A DNA stretch of 64,000 bases from Pyropia yezoensis (Eukaryota > Rhodophyta > Bangiophyceae > Bangiales > Bangiaceae), in assembly GCA_009829735.1 (NCBI GenBank), contig CM020619.1:26003554-26067553 (forward strand). Reading direction: 5' to 3'. A program made the translations under genes and the position numbers. Shown piece after piece: positions 55,835 to 64,000 of this stretch (positions within the stretch are counted from its first letter, which is position 1; every line of letters begins with the position of its first letter). A model generated the notes under the pieces. The model did no database searches. It saw nothing but the letters and a program-made list of their open reading frames with translations, and had not been told where the DNA came from.

Positions 55835-56190
55835 CACCTTACCTCTGCGCACAAGTATCGGGTACTCTGCTCCGTGCCGGTGGCCCCTAGGGTCACCCTG
55901 GAGCCATACTCGCACCGAGTTGCCAGTGTATCCGTCATCTGCAATGCATGCTCGGGAAACCCGCTTGCAGCGGACCCCGTGAGGGTCGAGCAAAAATGTT
56001 TTTCCGAACAAGACGCCCGGGAAGTGGGCGGGCATTCTCCACCGTTCCCGTTCGACGTCGACCCTCTCCACACCAACACCGGTGTGAATGCCATCGAAGT
56101 GGACGCACCTCCAACATTCGAACCCGCGACCTCGCCAATATTAGGAAATAACCTTACCGACTGTGCTACGCACAAACTTCTGCTATGCCC
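55835..56190 (-). repeat. tRNA-derived SINE-like repeat
   Basis: On the minus strand an A-box-like TAGCACAGTCGG (56157-56168) is followed 33 bases later by a B-box-like GGTTCGAATGTT (56113-56124), preceded by GAGGTCGCG. These are the internal RNA polymerase III promoter parts of a tRNA head. The arms do not fold into a good cloverleaf, so it is not a working tRNA. The following ~280 bases (CATTGCAGATGACGGATACA and so on) would be the SINE body. The 3' end is uncertain. Confidence 0.45.
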
Positions 56191-56229
56191 AGCACCCTAA
56201 GCGTTATTTGGACTCATCCAATTCTGCAG

Positions 56230-56695
56230 CCACTCCCTTTGGGAGCTGGTTGCTATTCGTCTTCTTGCGTTCCCGCTTGGGGGAATAGTCGGGACCCTTG
56301 GTTTCGTCCCTTGATGGGGAGCTTGCGCCTTCGGGCATACTTCAGCAGAGCCGCCCGTGGCAGACCCTTCTTGGGATGCCAAGTATCCCCTTCGGGACCG
56401 TGGCCAAACCACCGCACCCGGAAGTCCAAGTCGGGCTTCCCGTCTTCATCCTCCACCCACTGGTGGCCGACGATCTGTTCGAACACGTCCTTCCCCGGGG
56501 ATTCCTCGGGGCATTCGTTGAACGCGTCCCGGGCTTCCCGTGCCCGCATCCGTACTGGATCCCCTGCCTAAGGCGGGGGAGCACGTGTGATATTGTCTTC
56601 AATCTGGGTCTGCTCTCGCGTAGGTGTTTCAATAAGAAACCCTTGCCCGTCTGTGCGTAGCACCATATACGGTCCCTTCGTCCTTGAAGACATTT
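56230..56695 (-). mobile_element. integrase tail and chromodomain remnant of a fourth chromovirus (D)
   Basis: Minus-strand translation gives RTKGPYMVLRTDGQGFLIE, like the GPYQVLRTDGRRFTIE of element A. A chromodomain follows near 56350-56500 (DVFEQIVGHQWVEDEDGKPD, then FRVRWFGHGPEGDTWHPKKG). It is therefore the 3' end of pol from an element related to A. It is cut off at about 56695 by the minisatellite. Broken, about one or two breaks, and clearly older than A-C. Confidence 0.75.
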
Positions 56696-56699
56696 TCGT

Positions 56700-57300
56700 C
56701 CGCCGGCTGCAGCCTCCGCCCTCCAGCCGGAAGAAGCCGCCCCCCAAAAGGTATCAGCCGCGGCAGCAGCAGCCCCCAACCCCGCACGTATCAGCCACCG
56801 CCCAACGGGTAGCAGCCGCGCTCTCGGTCGCAGCACCCGGCCCCCCAGCCGGTATCAGCCGCCCATCCACGGGTAGCAGCCGCCCACTCGGCTGCAGCAG
56901 CCGCCGCCCCACCGGTAGCACCCGCCCCCCCACCGGTAGCACCCGTCCCCCCACATGCAGCAGCCGCCCTCCCGCCGGTATGAGCCGCTTTCCCACCAGT
57001 ATTGACCGCCCCCGCCGCGGCTGCAGGGGCCTGCCCCCCCCGGTAGCAGCCGTCCCCACGGCTGCAGCAGCCGTCCCCCGCTCAGGCAGCGGACCTTACC
57101 AGGCGCCCCGCCCCCTGTGGCAGTCGCCCCCCAGGCACCAGCGTGCGCCCCGCCCCAAGTAGCAGCCGCCCACCCACCGGTAGCAGCCGCCGCCCAGACT
57201 GCAGCAGCCGCCCCCCCCGCCGATACTAGCCGCGCCCACCGGTAGCAGGTGCCCGCCTCGCAGGTACCAGCTCCCCCCCCGGCAGCAGGCCTCCCCATTC
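56700..57300. repeat. GC-rich minisatellite, forward array (CCACCGGTAGCAGCCGCC type)
   Basis: Degenerate units of about 20-24 bases built on GGTAGCAGCCGCCC-CCC recur more than fifteen times on the plus strand. Long ORFs on both strands here are repeat translations. Confidence 0.8.
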
Positions 57301-57569
57301 TAAGGGCATCTACTGTGGTTTGCAGGCTACACCATGCACCGTCCTCGTGCAGCTGGCACCGCGGCTACGAAGCGCTGATGGCGCGGGGCGTGGCAGCTCC
57401 CGGAAGATAGTAGATGATGTAGTCTGAAAGCAGCAATAGACGACAATGGGGTGGATTGACCTGGCGGGCTCGCGTAGGGCGGCCGCTACCCGTGGGGGGG
57501 CGGGTGCTATAGGAGTGAGGACGAGCTGAAGCTTTGGGGTGGGGGAAGGAACAGAAGCGGGGATGCCGC
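57300..57569. other. unique spacer between minisatellite arrays
   Basis: About 270 bases of non-repetitive sequence with no ORF of note. Confidence 0.5.
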
Positions 57570-57800
57570 TGCTTCCAGGGCGCGTGAAAAGGCTGCTGCT
57601 GCGGTTAGCGCTACGGAGGGGGCGCGGCTGCTACCGGCGAGGGTTGTGGCTGCTACCTGTGGGGGAGCGGCCGCTACCGAGGGGGAGGCCACCGATCTCG
57701 GTGGGATTGCGGCTGCTGTTGCGCAGGGGGGGGCTGCTGTCAGCGGGGGGGGCGGCGGCTGCTGCCGTACAAGCGGGCGGCAGCTGTTGTTGACTGAGGG
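57570..57800. repeat. GC-rich minisatellite, inverted array 1
   Basis: Units such as GCGGCTGCTACCGGCGAGGG are the reverse complement of the units at 56700-57300. Confidence 0.75.
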
Positions 57801-58364
57801 GGTGCGGGGGACATGCTCCTGGACTTGGGCTTCTCACTCCACCCACCTCAGTGGCACATGGCCATCCCCACGTCCCAGGCTGACAACGACACCCCCCCCC
57901 GCCTAGCCCCGTGCCAGTCAGGGGGAGGCGGACATGCAACCGACTGGGTACCCCGGACGTGTCGCGGGCCGTGTAAAGAGGAGAGTGCAGGGAGTGCTGA
58001 CGGTGAAGGAGGGGTACTGAGAGTGCAAGGCTGCCGTTGAACCTTGGGTGCGCCGTAGGTAGCAGGGTGCCGACCGTACACTGCCTTGCGGACGTGGACC
58101 GCACCCGCGGGCAATAGCACGACGGGTGCACCCCGGGGCTCTTTAAGTGCTGGCGAGAGGGCACCAGGAGGGGAGGGGCCATGCCGTACGGAGTGGGCAC
58201 CCCCGAGGAGAGGTATGTATGGAGTGAGCCACCGGGAATAGCCCCGCGTGCCAAGGGAGACGATGACACATCTTTGAACCCTATCCGTGGTGTGGGTAAG
58301 GGAAAACGCACATGCCGTACTGAGGGAGATGGCCCCCATCCCCTTGGTGTCTTATTAGCTGCTG
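57801..58364. other. unique segment inside the inverted minisatellite
   Basis: About 560 bases of ordinary composition separate the two inverted arrays; no domain was seen in the ORFs of either strand. Confidence 0.5.
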
Positions 58365-59015
58365 CCCGCCGGGAGACGGCTGCTGCCGGAGGGGGGTGGC
58401 GTCTGCTACCGGCGGGGTGGCTGCTGCTGCCGGCGGGGGAGCGGCTGGTGCAGCTGGGAGGACGGCTGCGACCGCGGGTGGGGCGGCTGCACCCGGGGGG
58501 TGGCTGCTGGTGCCGGCCGGGTTGCAGACGCCACTTGTGGAGGTGCGGGAAAGCGGCTGATGCCGGCAGGGGAGCGGCTGCTCCCGGGGGTGCGGCTGCT
58601 GCAGGTGGGGGGGCGGCTGCTGTGGAGGCGGGATGGCGCGCAGCTGCTTCGTGGAGGAGACAGCTACTGGCTTGTGTTGTGGCTACCTGGGGAGGGCGAC
58701 CCCTGCTTCCGGGGCGGGGGGGCGGCTGTTGCCGGCAAGGAGGCGGCGGCTGCTGCCGGGAGGAGGTAGCCGGGAGCTGCTGTGGGGTATCGATTGCTCC
58801 CGAAGTGGGGGCGGCTGCCGCCGGGCGTGTGTCCGCTGCGGTCGGGAGGGGACGGCGGCTGCTGACGGCGGGGTGGCTGCTGCTTCCTGTGGGGGAGCGG
58901 CTGCTGATGCATGGGGGGCGGCTGCTCCCGGAAGGGGCGGCGGCTGGTACCGGCGGGGTGGCTGCTTCTGCAGGCGGTGGGGCGGCTCTTACCGGCGGGG
59001 GGGGGGGCGCTACCC
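58365..59015. repeat. GC-rich minisatellite, inverted array 2
   Basis: Twenty or more units of GGGGCGGCTGCTGCCGG type, again in reverse orientation to 56700-57300. It ends just before Harbinger element 2. Confidence 0.8.
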
Positions 59016-59498
59016 TAATAGGGGGGTTCATACATTCGCCGACGCGACACTGCTTTTTGCGATGCAGTGCCCGTGACAGTGCTGGTCCAAAGAGGGGGGG
59101 CCTGTTTGGACCAGTAATCCGCAGTTCCCAGCGATTTCCACTGCGCCGGTGTAGTTGCTTCGCATCCCTGGCGAAGTGTCGAGCGCACCGCCTGTGTGCC
59201 AAATTCTAGAGGCGACTGCCCGACCGCGCGCAGGGCTTGCACACCGGAGCCACGCATCGGGTGGACGGCGTCGTGCACCCTGCCACGATGGCTAGGGCTT
59301 CGCTTCGGCAGATCGCTGTGCGTGTTGCCACTCGCCGTGTGCAGTTTTTTGACGGCACTTGTGTGCCTCGAGGTAGACGGCTTCGTGCCCCGCCTGAGCT
59401 TAGACGCGTGCGGATTGTCTGGTGTGCCGGCCTCTTTTTTGCTTCTTTTGTGTGCTCTACAGGTGCTTCGGACTCTCCTGGAGAATCGGTACCTTTAC

Positions 59499-60654
59499 AT
59501 GAGCCGCGGTAGTGTGCGCAAGAGCCGTCATTGGGGTTGGCACACGATTGATGAGCTTCCCGAGAGCCAATGGCGGGTGTTTTTGAGAATGAGCCGCTCG
59601 ACGTATGCACATCTGTCTGACCTCTTGGCTGCCCAGGACGACGTGGCCCTGCCTCGTCGCCGGCGTCGCCCTGCCATCCCCCGAGACGTGCAACAGAAGG
59701 TTTCTCTCTTCAGGCTTAGGCATGACGGCAACGGTGCATGTGAGTTATTTTTCGCCAGCTTTCCATGGGTCGAGGTTGTATGTGCATTTTGCTCGGTTTT
59801 ATTTCCGACTTTTGTTAACCTTCTTTTGCACAGCGGTCGTGTGTGTGGCAAACATGTTCGGTATGAGCCCCGGGTCTGTCGTCAAGGTCACCAACAGGTT
59901 TATTCGACGCGTGCGGCGCCTGGCGGAGGCGCACATTGTCTGGCCTGACCCCCCGAAGCGGCAGGAGCTGGCCAGCTACGCGTGAAGTTCGTTCGGGTTT
60001 CGCGGCTGCGTCGGGTCAGTAGATGGTACAACCATACCTCTGGCATACGCGCCGAGCTATCAGCCATGGACCATTTGGGACCGCCACGACAACTACAGCA
60101 TGCACCTGCAGGTAGCGACCGACCACCAGCGCAACATCATATCCACGACCCTGGGCTTCACGGGGGCGGCTGGCGACGCGCTGGTGCAACGACACGCGGA
60201 GTGGGAGCGCCAGCCGCAGCTACATTTTTCCCATTTGGAGCACCTCCTCGGCGACAAAGGCATGCACCGTACGGCCCATGTGGTTTGTCCCTACAAGGGG
60301 GAAGCTGCTAAGACGACAGAGAATGTCAATTTCAATTTTCAGCTGGCTCGGCTGCGCGTGATCGCCGAGCACGTGATTGGCTTGCTGAAGGGGCGGTGGG
60401 AGAGTCTGCGGAAGCTGAGAACTCAGATCGCTGGTGAGAAAGACTTCAAGTTGGCGATGGCTTGGATAATCGCATGCTGCGTGCTCCACAATATCTGCGA
60501 TGCTTGCGGGGATGCCGACGAAGAGGTCGCCCCCGAGGCCTCCCCGGAGCAGGAGGACACAATGGCAGCTGGTCTGGGGGCTAAGGAGTCGCGCGAGCGT
60601 GTCAAGAGAGACGCCTTGGCGATCATGCGCGCGACGGGAGAGTATGAGTGCTGA
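59499..60654 (+). pseudogene. PIF/Harbinger (HARBI1-like) transposase, one internal stop
   Basis: Exon 59499-59739 (MSRGSVRKSRHWGWHTIDEL ...), intron 59740-59833 (94 bp, GTGAGT...TTTGCACAG), exon 59834-60654. An acceptor-like CTACAG before 59461 allows a further 5' exon. After splicing the frame reads MFGMSPGSVVKVTNRFIRRV (helix-turn-helix-like), then the nuclease core: D at 60022 (GSVDGTTIPLAYAP), D at 60121 (LQVATDHQRNIIS) and E at 60367 (VIAEHVIGLLKGRW), followed by CCVLHNICDA. About 353 codons, close to the family's usual 350-400. The only defect seen is an in-frame TGA at 59983-59985 just before the first catalytic Asp, which one C-to-T change in a CGA codon would explain. Confidence 0.8.
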
Positions 60655-61069
60655 TCAAAAAAACGAGAGCGGTTCTTTCCTTGTTTTAACCTGCCGCGGT
60701 CCCCATTCAGCCACCACCAACTCCTCATAGAACCTCGCCCGGACCCACCTGCAGCTCCCTCGCCCGCCGCAGCGGCCCTCCCAAAATCCACTCTTGCCAC
60801 CCACCTCAACCACCTTCCCCACCCTGCTCCGCCTCCTGCCATCCCCCCACCAGCAAACCCCCTCCCCCCCATGCCATCCCCCCCCGCCAAGAGCGAGCCC
60901 CCCCCCCCCCCCCCTCCCCACCCACTCACCCACTCCCCCCACCCCACCTACAAGAGCCCCCCCCCCCCCCCCAGCCACCGCCCCCCCCCCCCCTCCCCCA
61001 GCTCCCCACCCCGGCGGCTCCTCGTGCTCCTCTCCTGCACGTGCAACCGCGCCCCTAGTCATCCTGACG
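60655..61069. repeat. C-rich tract between the two genes of Harbinger element 2
   Basis: Poly-C runs of ten or more, CCACC and CCCACC words. The tract continues into the 3' end of the minus-strand gene, where it is read as Gly runs. Confidence 0.65.
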
Positions 61070-62845
61070 TCAAGTGCCCCTCCTCCCGCCCCTGTGCCCG
61101 CCCCCCCCGCTGACCCCCCCCCCCCCGCCGACCCCCCCCCCCCCGCCAAGGGCGAAAATGCGATCCAGGAGGTCGTCCGATGGGTTAGCAGTGTAGAGGC
61201 GCTCGAGGATATCCAGCGCCTTGAGCTTGGCTGGGCTCCGAGCCTGCTCGAGCTCAGTCGCGACGTGCTGCTCGTCAACCCGCATACACCGCAAGGCTAC
61301 GGCGCTCTCGCGGTCCTCCCGCCGCTCGTTGAGCTTAAACTGCCGCTCAGCCTGGCGCTCTGCTACCTCTGCCTGCAAGCGCGCGGGCTGCAGGGCGAAG
61401 CTGGCCTCGTTCTGCTTGGCCGCGTTCGACGCCTCTACCGCGCCTCGAAAGAACTCGACCACCTCACTTCCCCCAAGCGCAGCCAACGCCTCCGTGTCAG
61501 TCGCCGACTGCTTGCGGGTGCGTCCACTGGCCCCCCCCGGCTTGGAAGATGTAGGGAGCGTGGGCATAGGAGCGCCCGCGGGGTGCTCTCCCATCCCGAC
61601 GGCACGCGTGGTTGCGGGCGCCGAGGCAACTAATCGGCTTGGTGTCAAAACGGGAGGTAGCACGCCCTGGTCAGCGGCAGGGCGTGCGGCTGGAGATGAA
61701 GGAGGGTGGCGGGGGCTACCTTGCGACAGCCCCTCATGAGAACAAGTTGACCGGCTCAAATTGGGTCCACTTGACACGACACGTACGCCGCCGTCACTGT
61801 CAGCAGATGCAGACCGTCGAGCGCTAGGCGACGACGGGTCGAGGGAGCCCGGGGGTGAACGGCTCGGGGTGAGCGGTGTACCCGACCGCGACGAAGGGCC
61901 AGGGTGCCGTGAAGCTGTCGCGTTCGGTGCGGCACGGGGCAGCGGGGCGCCATGCAGCGGAGGGCTGGCACGTGGCCCTGGAGTTCCACGTGGTGACCGT
62001 GCACCCGGAGGCGGCGGAGTGGGCGCACGCGGAAGGGGTGCGGCGTCAGGCCGTAGAAGTGGTGTAGCGGCGGACCCCACGATGGGGGCCTTCGACCACA
62101 TTGTCTTGCCGGTGTGCCCCTTGACACCGTTCGCCATGCGCAGAAGGGACTGCATCTGGTCCCAGGACATTCGCTACGAGGACGCCTGCACCTCGTCCAG
62201 GTTCTCGAGCCTCACCTGGAGCTCCGCTGCGCCCATCCCCGTCGGCTTGTGTGCGCGCTTGTCCATGTGCGCCTTGATGGACTCCAACAAGCGTTTCAAA
62301 GCGAGCGGCTTGATGGGATCCCACTTCCTCGTCAGCCGCGAGCTCGCGCTGATCCACGTGGCGGCATTGCCCAAGGAGAGTTGAAGGATGGTGCCAGGCT
62401 TGGCATTCTTGAAATCCACAAAGTCGACCGATAACTCCATAACAGTGAGCCGCACCTCCACCCTGAAGACGCCACCAGGATGCTTTGGGTTCTTGGGGGG
62501 GGCTACCTCACCGGCGTCACTGCCCTGACAACCGCGCACCCGACTACCCCGCGCCCGACCACCCCGCGCCCGACCATCCCGCTGTTCCTCGCCTGTACGG
62601 GAAGAAGTGTCCCTGCGACGGCGGCGTTGACTAGCTGCTCTGCGTTGAGGGGGCTCAGCAGGTCGGGCTGATTCCCCTACCTCCAGAGGTGCGGGTGTAG
62701 GCGCGGGGCTGGGGCTGCTCGCAACGGATGGACGGGCCTCAGGGTCGTCCGCCCGGTAGGCTGTAGCCCCTCCGGAGGGCCGTCCACTATCGTCAGCGGC
62801 TGTCGGTGCGGACGCACCATTCTGACCTGTACTGATGTTAGACAT
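61070..62845 (-). pseudogene. partner ORF of Harbinger element 2, one internal stop
   Basis: One minus-strand frame runs from MSNISTGQNG (62845; open to 62917) to the stop at 61070, broken only by a TAG at 62174-62176. N-terminus: Pro/Arg-rich with RRRRRDTSSR. Middle: a globular part (FRVEVRLTVMELSVDFVDFK, then WDPIKPLALKRLLESIKAHM) reaching across the stop into RMSWDQMQSLLRMANGVKG. Then a long Pro/Ser-rich linker, and a charged coiled coil (AEVAERQAERQFKLNERRED) ending LERLYTANPSDDLLDRIFAL and a Gly run. Its place suggests the DNA-binding partner of the transposase. I do not recognise a SAP or trihelix motif like that of element 1, so the family is open. Translational read-through of the single TAG cannot be excluded. 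Confidence 0.5.
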
Positions 62846-62917
62846 AGCTTTCTCAAGCGCAGGCACAGGAACAAGACGATGCAAAAGAAATGTACATGAG
62901 CAGAAGGAACTAGGCAA

Positions 62918-64000
62918 TCGGGAGGAGCACCGGTGGGACAGAGCAAGTTAGACTTCTGGCAAAGAAACGGTACCACGACGACAAGAGCACGGCTCACATC
63001 CGTGCCAACACTCTGAATGCATGGAAGCCGCAGGGTCAGAGAAAAGAAACGATTGTACTCACCGTCAACGGATGGCTGGTGGTCGGGAGTAGGGACGTGT
63101 AATGAGAATGAGTGGGTATAGCACCAACGTTCCGCGCATGTGGCGCTTCAAGCGCACGTGCAGATAAGGGTGCACGGCAGGCGGGGAGGAGGAGGTCCGC
63201 GACGCCCAGATGCGGCGCACGTACATAAATGCTCGTCGCGTAGGTCGGACGGAGCAGCTCGCCATGCGCAATGCGGCGGGTGAGCCGCTCGGTGCCAACG
63301 CCCCCCGCCTGGCGCTTGTCTGCTTGATGGGAATGTCGGGGGGGGGTCTATGGCGGCAACAACGCGAGCGCACTCCATACGGCCAGCCCGCCTGGTGGGT
63401 CACGCCCAGGGTTGATATATTTTGCGAAAGCATCTATCGTTAGTAAAAACATGCGATCATTATTGAAAACGTTTCTGATAGTTATCGCCCAGGAGCCATG
63501 TGTTAGGATGACAGCAATGAATTAACCACGTCGTGCCCAACACGAGCCGCCTGATGAGCTGCGGACACGGCTTTCGGAAAGGGCGTAGAGCCTAAAATGG
63601 GCCGCGTAGTACGCAGGCGGCGGAGAACGTTCCGCGTGGGGCGGCCGCACCCGCCGTGTACAGTACGCCGCGGAGGATGTGAAGTCCTAGTCGGCGTACG
63701 TAGCTCCTATCGTCCTCGTGGTGTGGGTCTGGATCTTGGCTGGGCACGCTGCCGTACTGTATCGCGGCTACGTACACAGGTCCGAAGACGACGACAGGGT
63801 GCGGCACTGCCGCGTGATCAGGCGGTCCGGTCTGGTCTGATGGGCCTCCGATCCGACACGTGGTGGAACACGTGGACATCTAATAATCATTATCGTTCTG
63901 GTTCTTGTAGCACAATAGGGATCCGTCGCACGTCCACTCTCAGAGAACACTCACCAAGGGGGATCGGCACCAACGTCATTGGGAGGCCAAGGTTGCTGTC
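62918..64000. other. no gene recognised
   Basis: Short ORFs only. An AT-richer island (63415-63530) stands out from the GC-rich surroundings. Confidence 0.4.

Larger units (their letters stand above)
59196..62917. mobile_element. PIF/Harbinger element 2 (transposase plus convergent partner)
   Basis: A plus-strand transposase and a minus-strand coiled-coil ORF converge, as in element 1 at 24905-27865. The bounds given are gene bounds; terminal inverted repeats were not found by eye. Each gene has only one stop, so this element is younger than element 1. Confidence 0.6.

Noticed and set aside
56113-56175. A functional tRNA gene on the minus strand
   Set aside because: A-box-like and B-box-like words are present, but the D, anticodon and T stems do not pair, so a SINE head or tRNA relic fits better.
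57631-59209. 523-codon minus-strand and 342-codon plus-strand ORFs
   Set aside because: Both translate the same minisatellite arrays from opposite strands and lack domains.
59981-60018. A 38-base intron (GTGAAG...GTCAG) that would remove the TGA in the second Harbinger transposase
   Set aside because: It is very short and would end only three bases before the codon for the first catalytic Asp, disturbing the conserved GSVDG segment; a premature stop is the simpler reading.
1-64000. CRISPR arrays, bacterial operons, ribosomal RNA genes
   Set aside because: No regularly spaced direct repeats with unique spacers, no ribosome-binding-site pattern and no rRNA signature words were seen.

Overview
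The window reads as nuclear DNA of a GC-rich eukaryote. It has GT-AG introns, long GC-rich triplet and poly-C tracts, chromodomain Ty3/gypsy retrotransposons, PIF/Harbinger DNA transposons and a tRNA-derived SINE-like repeat, and no bacterial-style operons. A GC-rich alga (for example a bangiophyte red alga of the Porphyra type) is my best guess from this style alone; no marker gene settles it. Nearly all recognisable coding capacity belongs to transposable elements. The one convincing host gene is a two-exon, two-finger C2H2 zinc-finger protein at 21.4-23.0 kb.

Layout. 0-0.6 kb: end of a Harbinger accessory (Myb/trihelix-like) gene fragment. 0.6-4.9 kb: no gene; GC-rich triplet DNA, then a C-rich tract. 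4.93-19.35 kb: Ty3/gypsy chromovirus A, with TG..CA LTRs and a 5-bp target duplication. It was inserted into the C-rich tract and contains a 500-N gap flanked by a near-identical 4.5-kb repeat, probably an assembly overlap. 21.4-23.0 kb: zinc-finger host gene. 24.9-27.9 kb: Harbinger element 1, with a decayed transposase and a convergent intact SAP plus trihelix-like partner. 28.3-32.0 kb: a tyrosine-recombinase (Crypton-like) gene remnant with possible upstream ORFs. 33.55-43.8 kb: Ty3/gypsy chromovirus B on the minus strand. 43.8-51.9 kb: chromovirus C in a pol-LTR-internal-LTR tandem, abutting B. 53.4-56.7 kb: remains of a fourth chromovirus (D) with a SINE-like insertion. 56.7-59.0 kb: inverted GC-rich minisatellite arrays. 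59.2-62.9 kb: Harbinger element 2, a nearly intact spliced transposase with a convergent coiled-coil partner. The rest is without recognisable genes.

Most notable: A and B both carry a long intact ORF antisense to gag-pol, lying between the end of pol and the 3' LTR (704 and 546 codons). The two antisense proteins share an ungapped 29-residue block (EFP ... Y ... P-x-W-[WF] ... V-[DE]-[VI]-P-[YF]-G), so they are homologous. The decayed D element has a plus-strand ORF in the equivalent place. A conserved antisense accessory gene of unknown function in algal-type chromoviruses is the best candidate for an undescribed system here.
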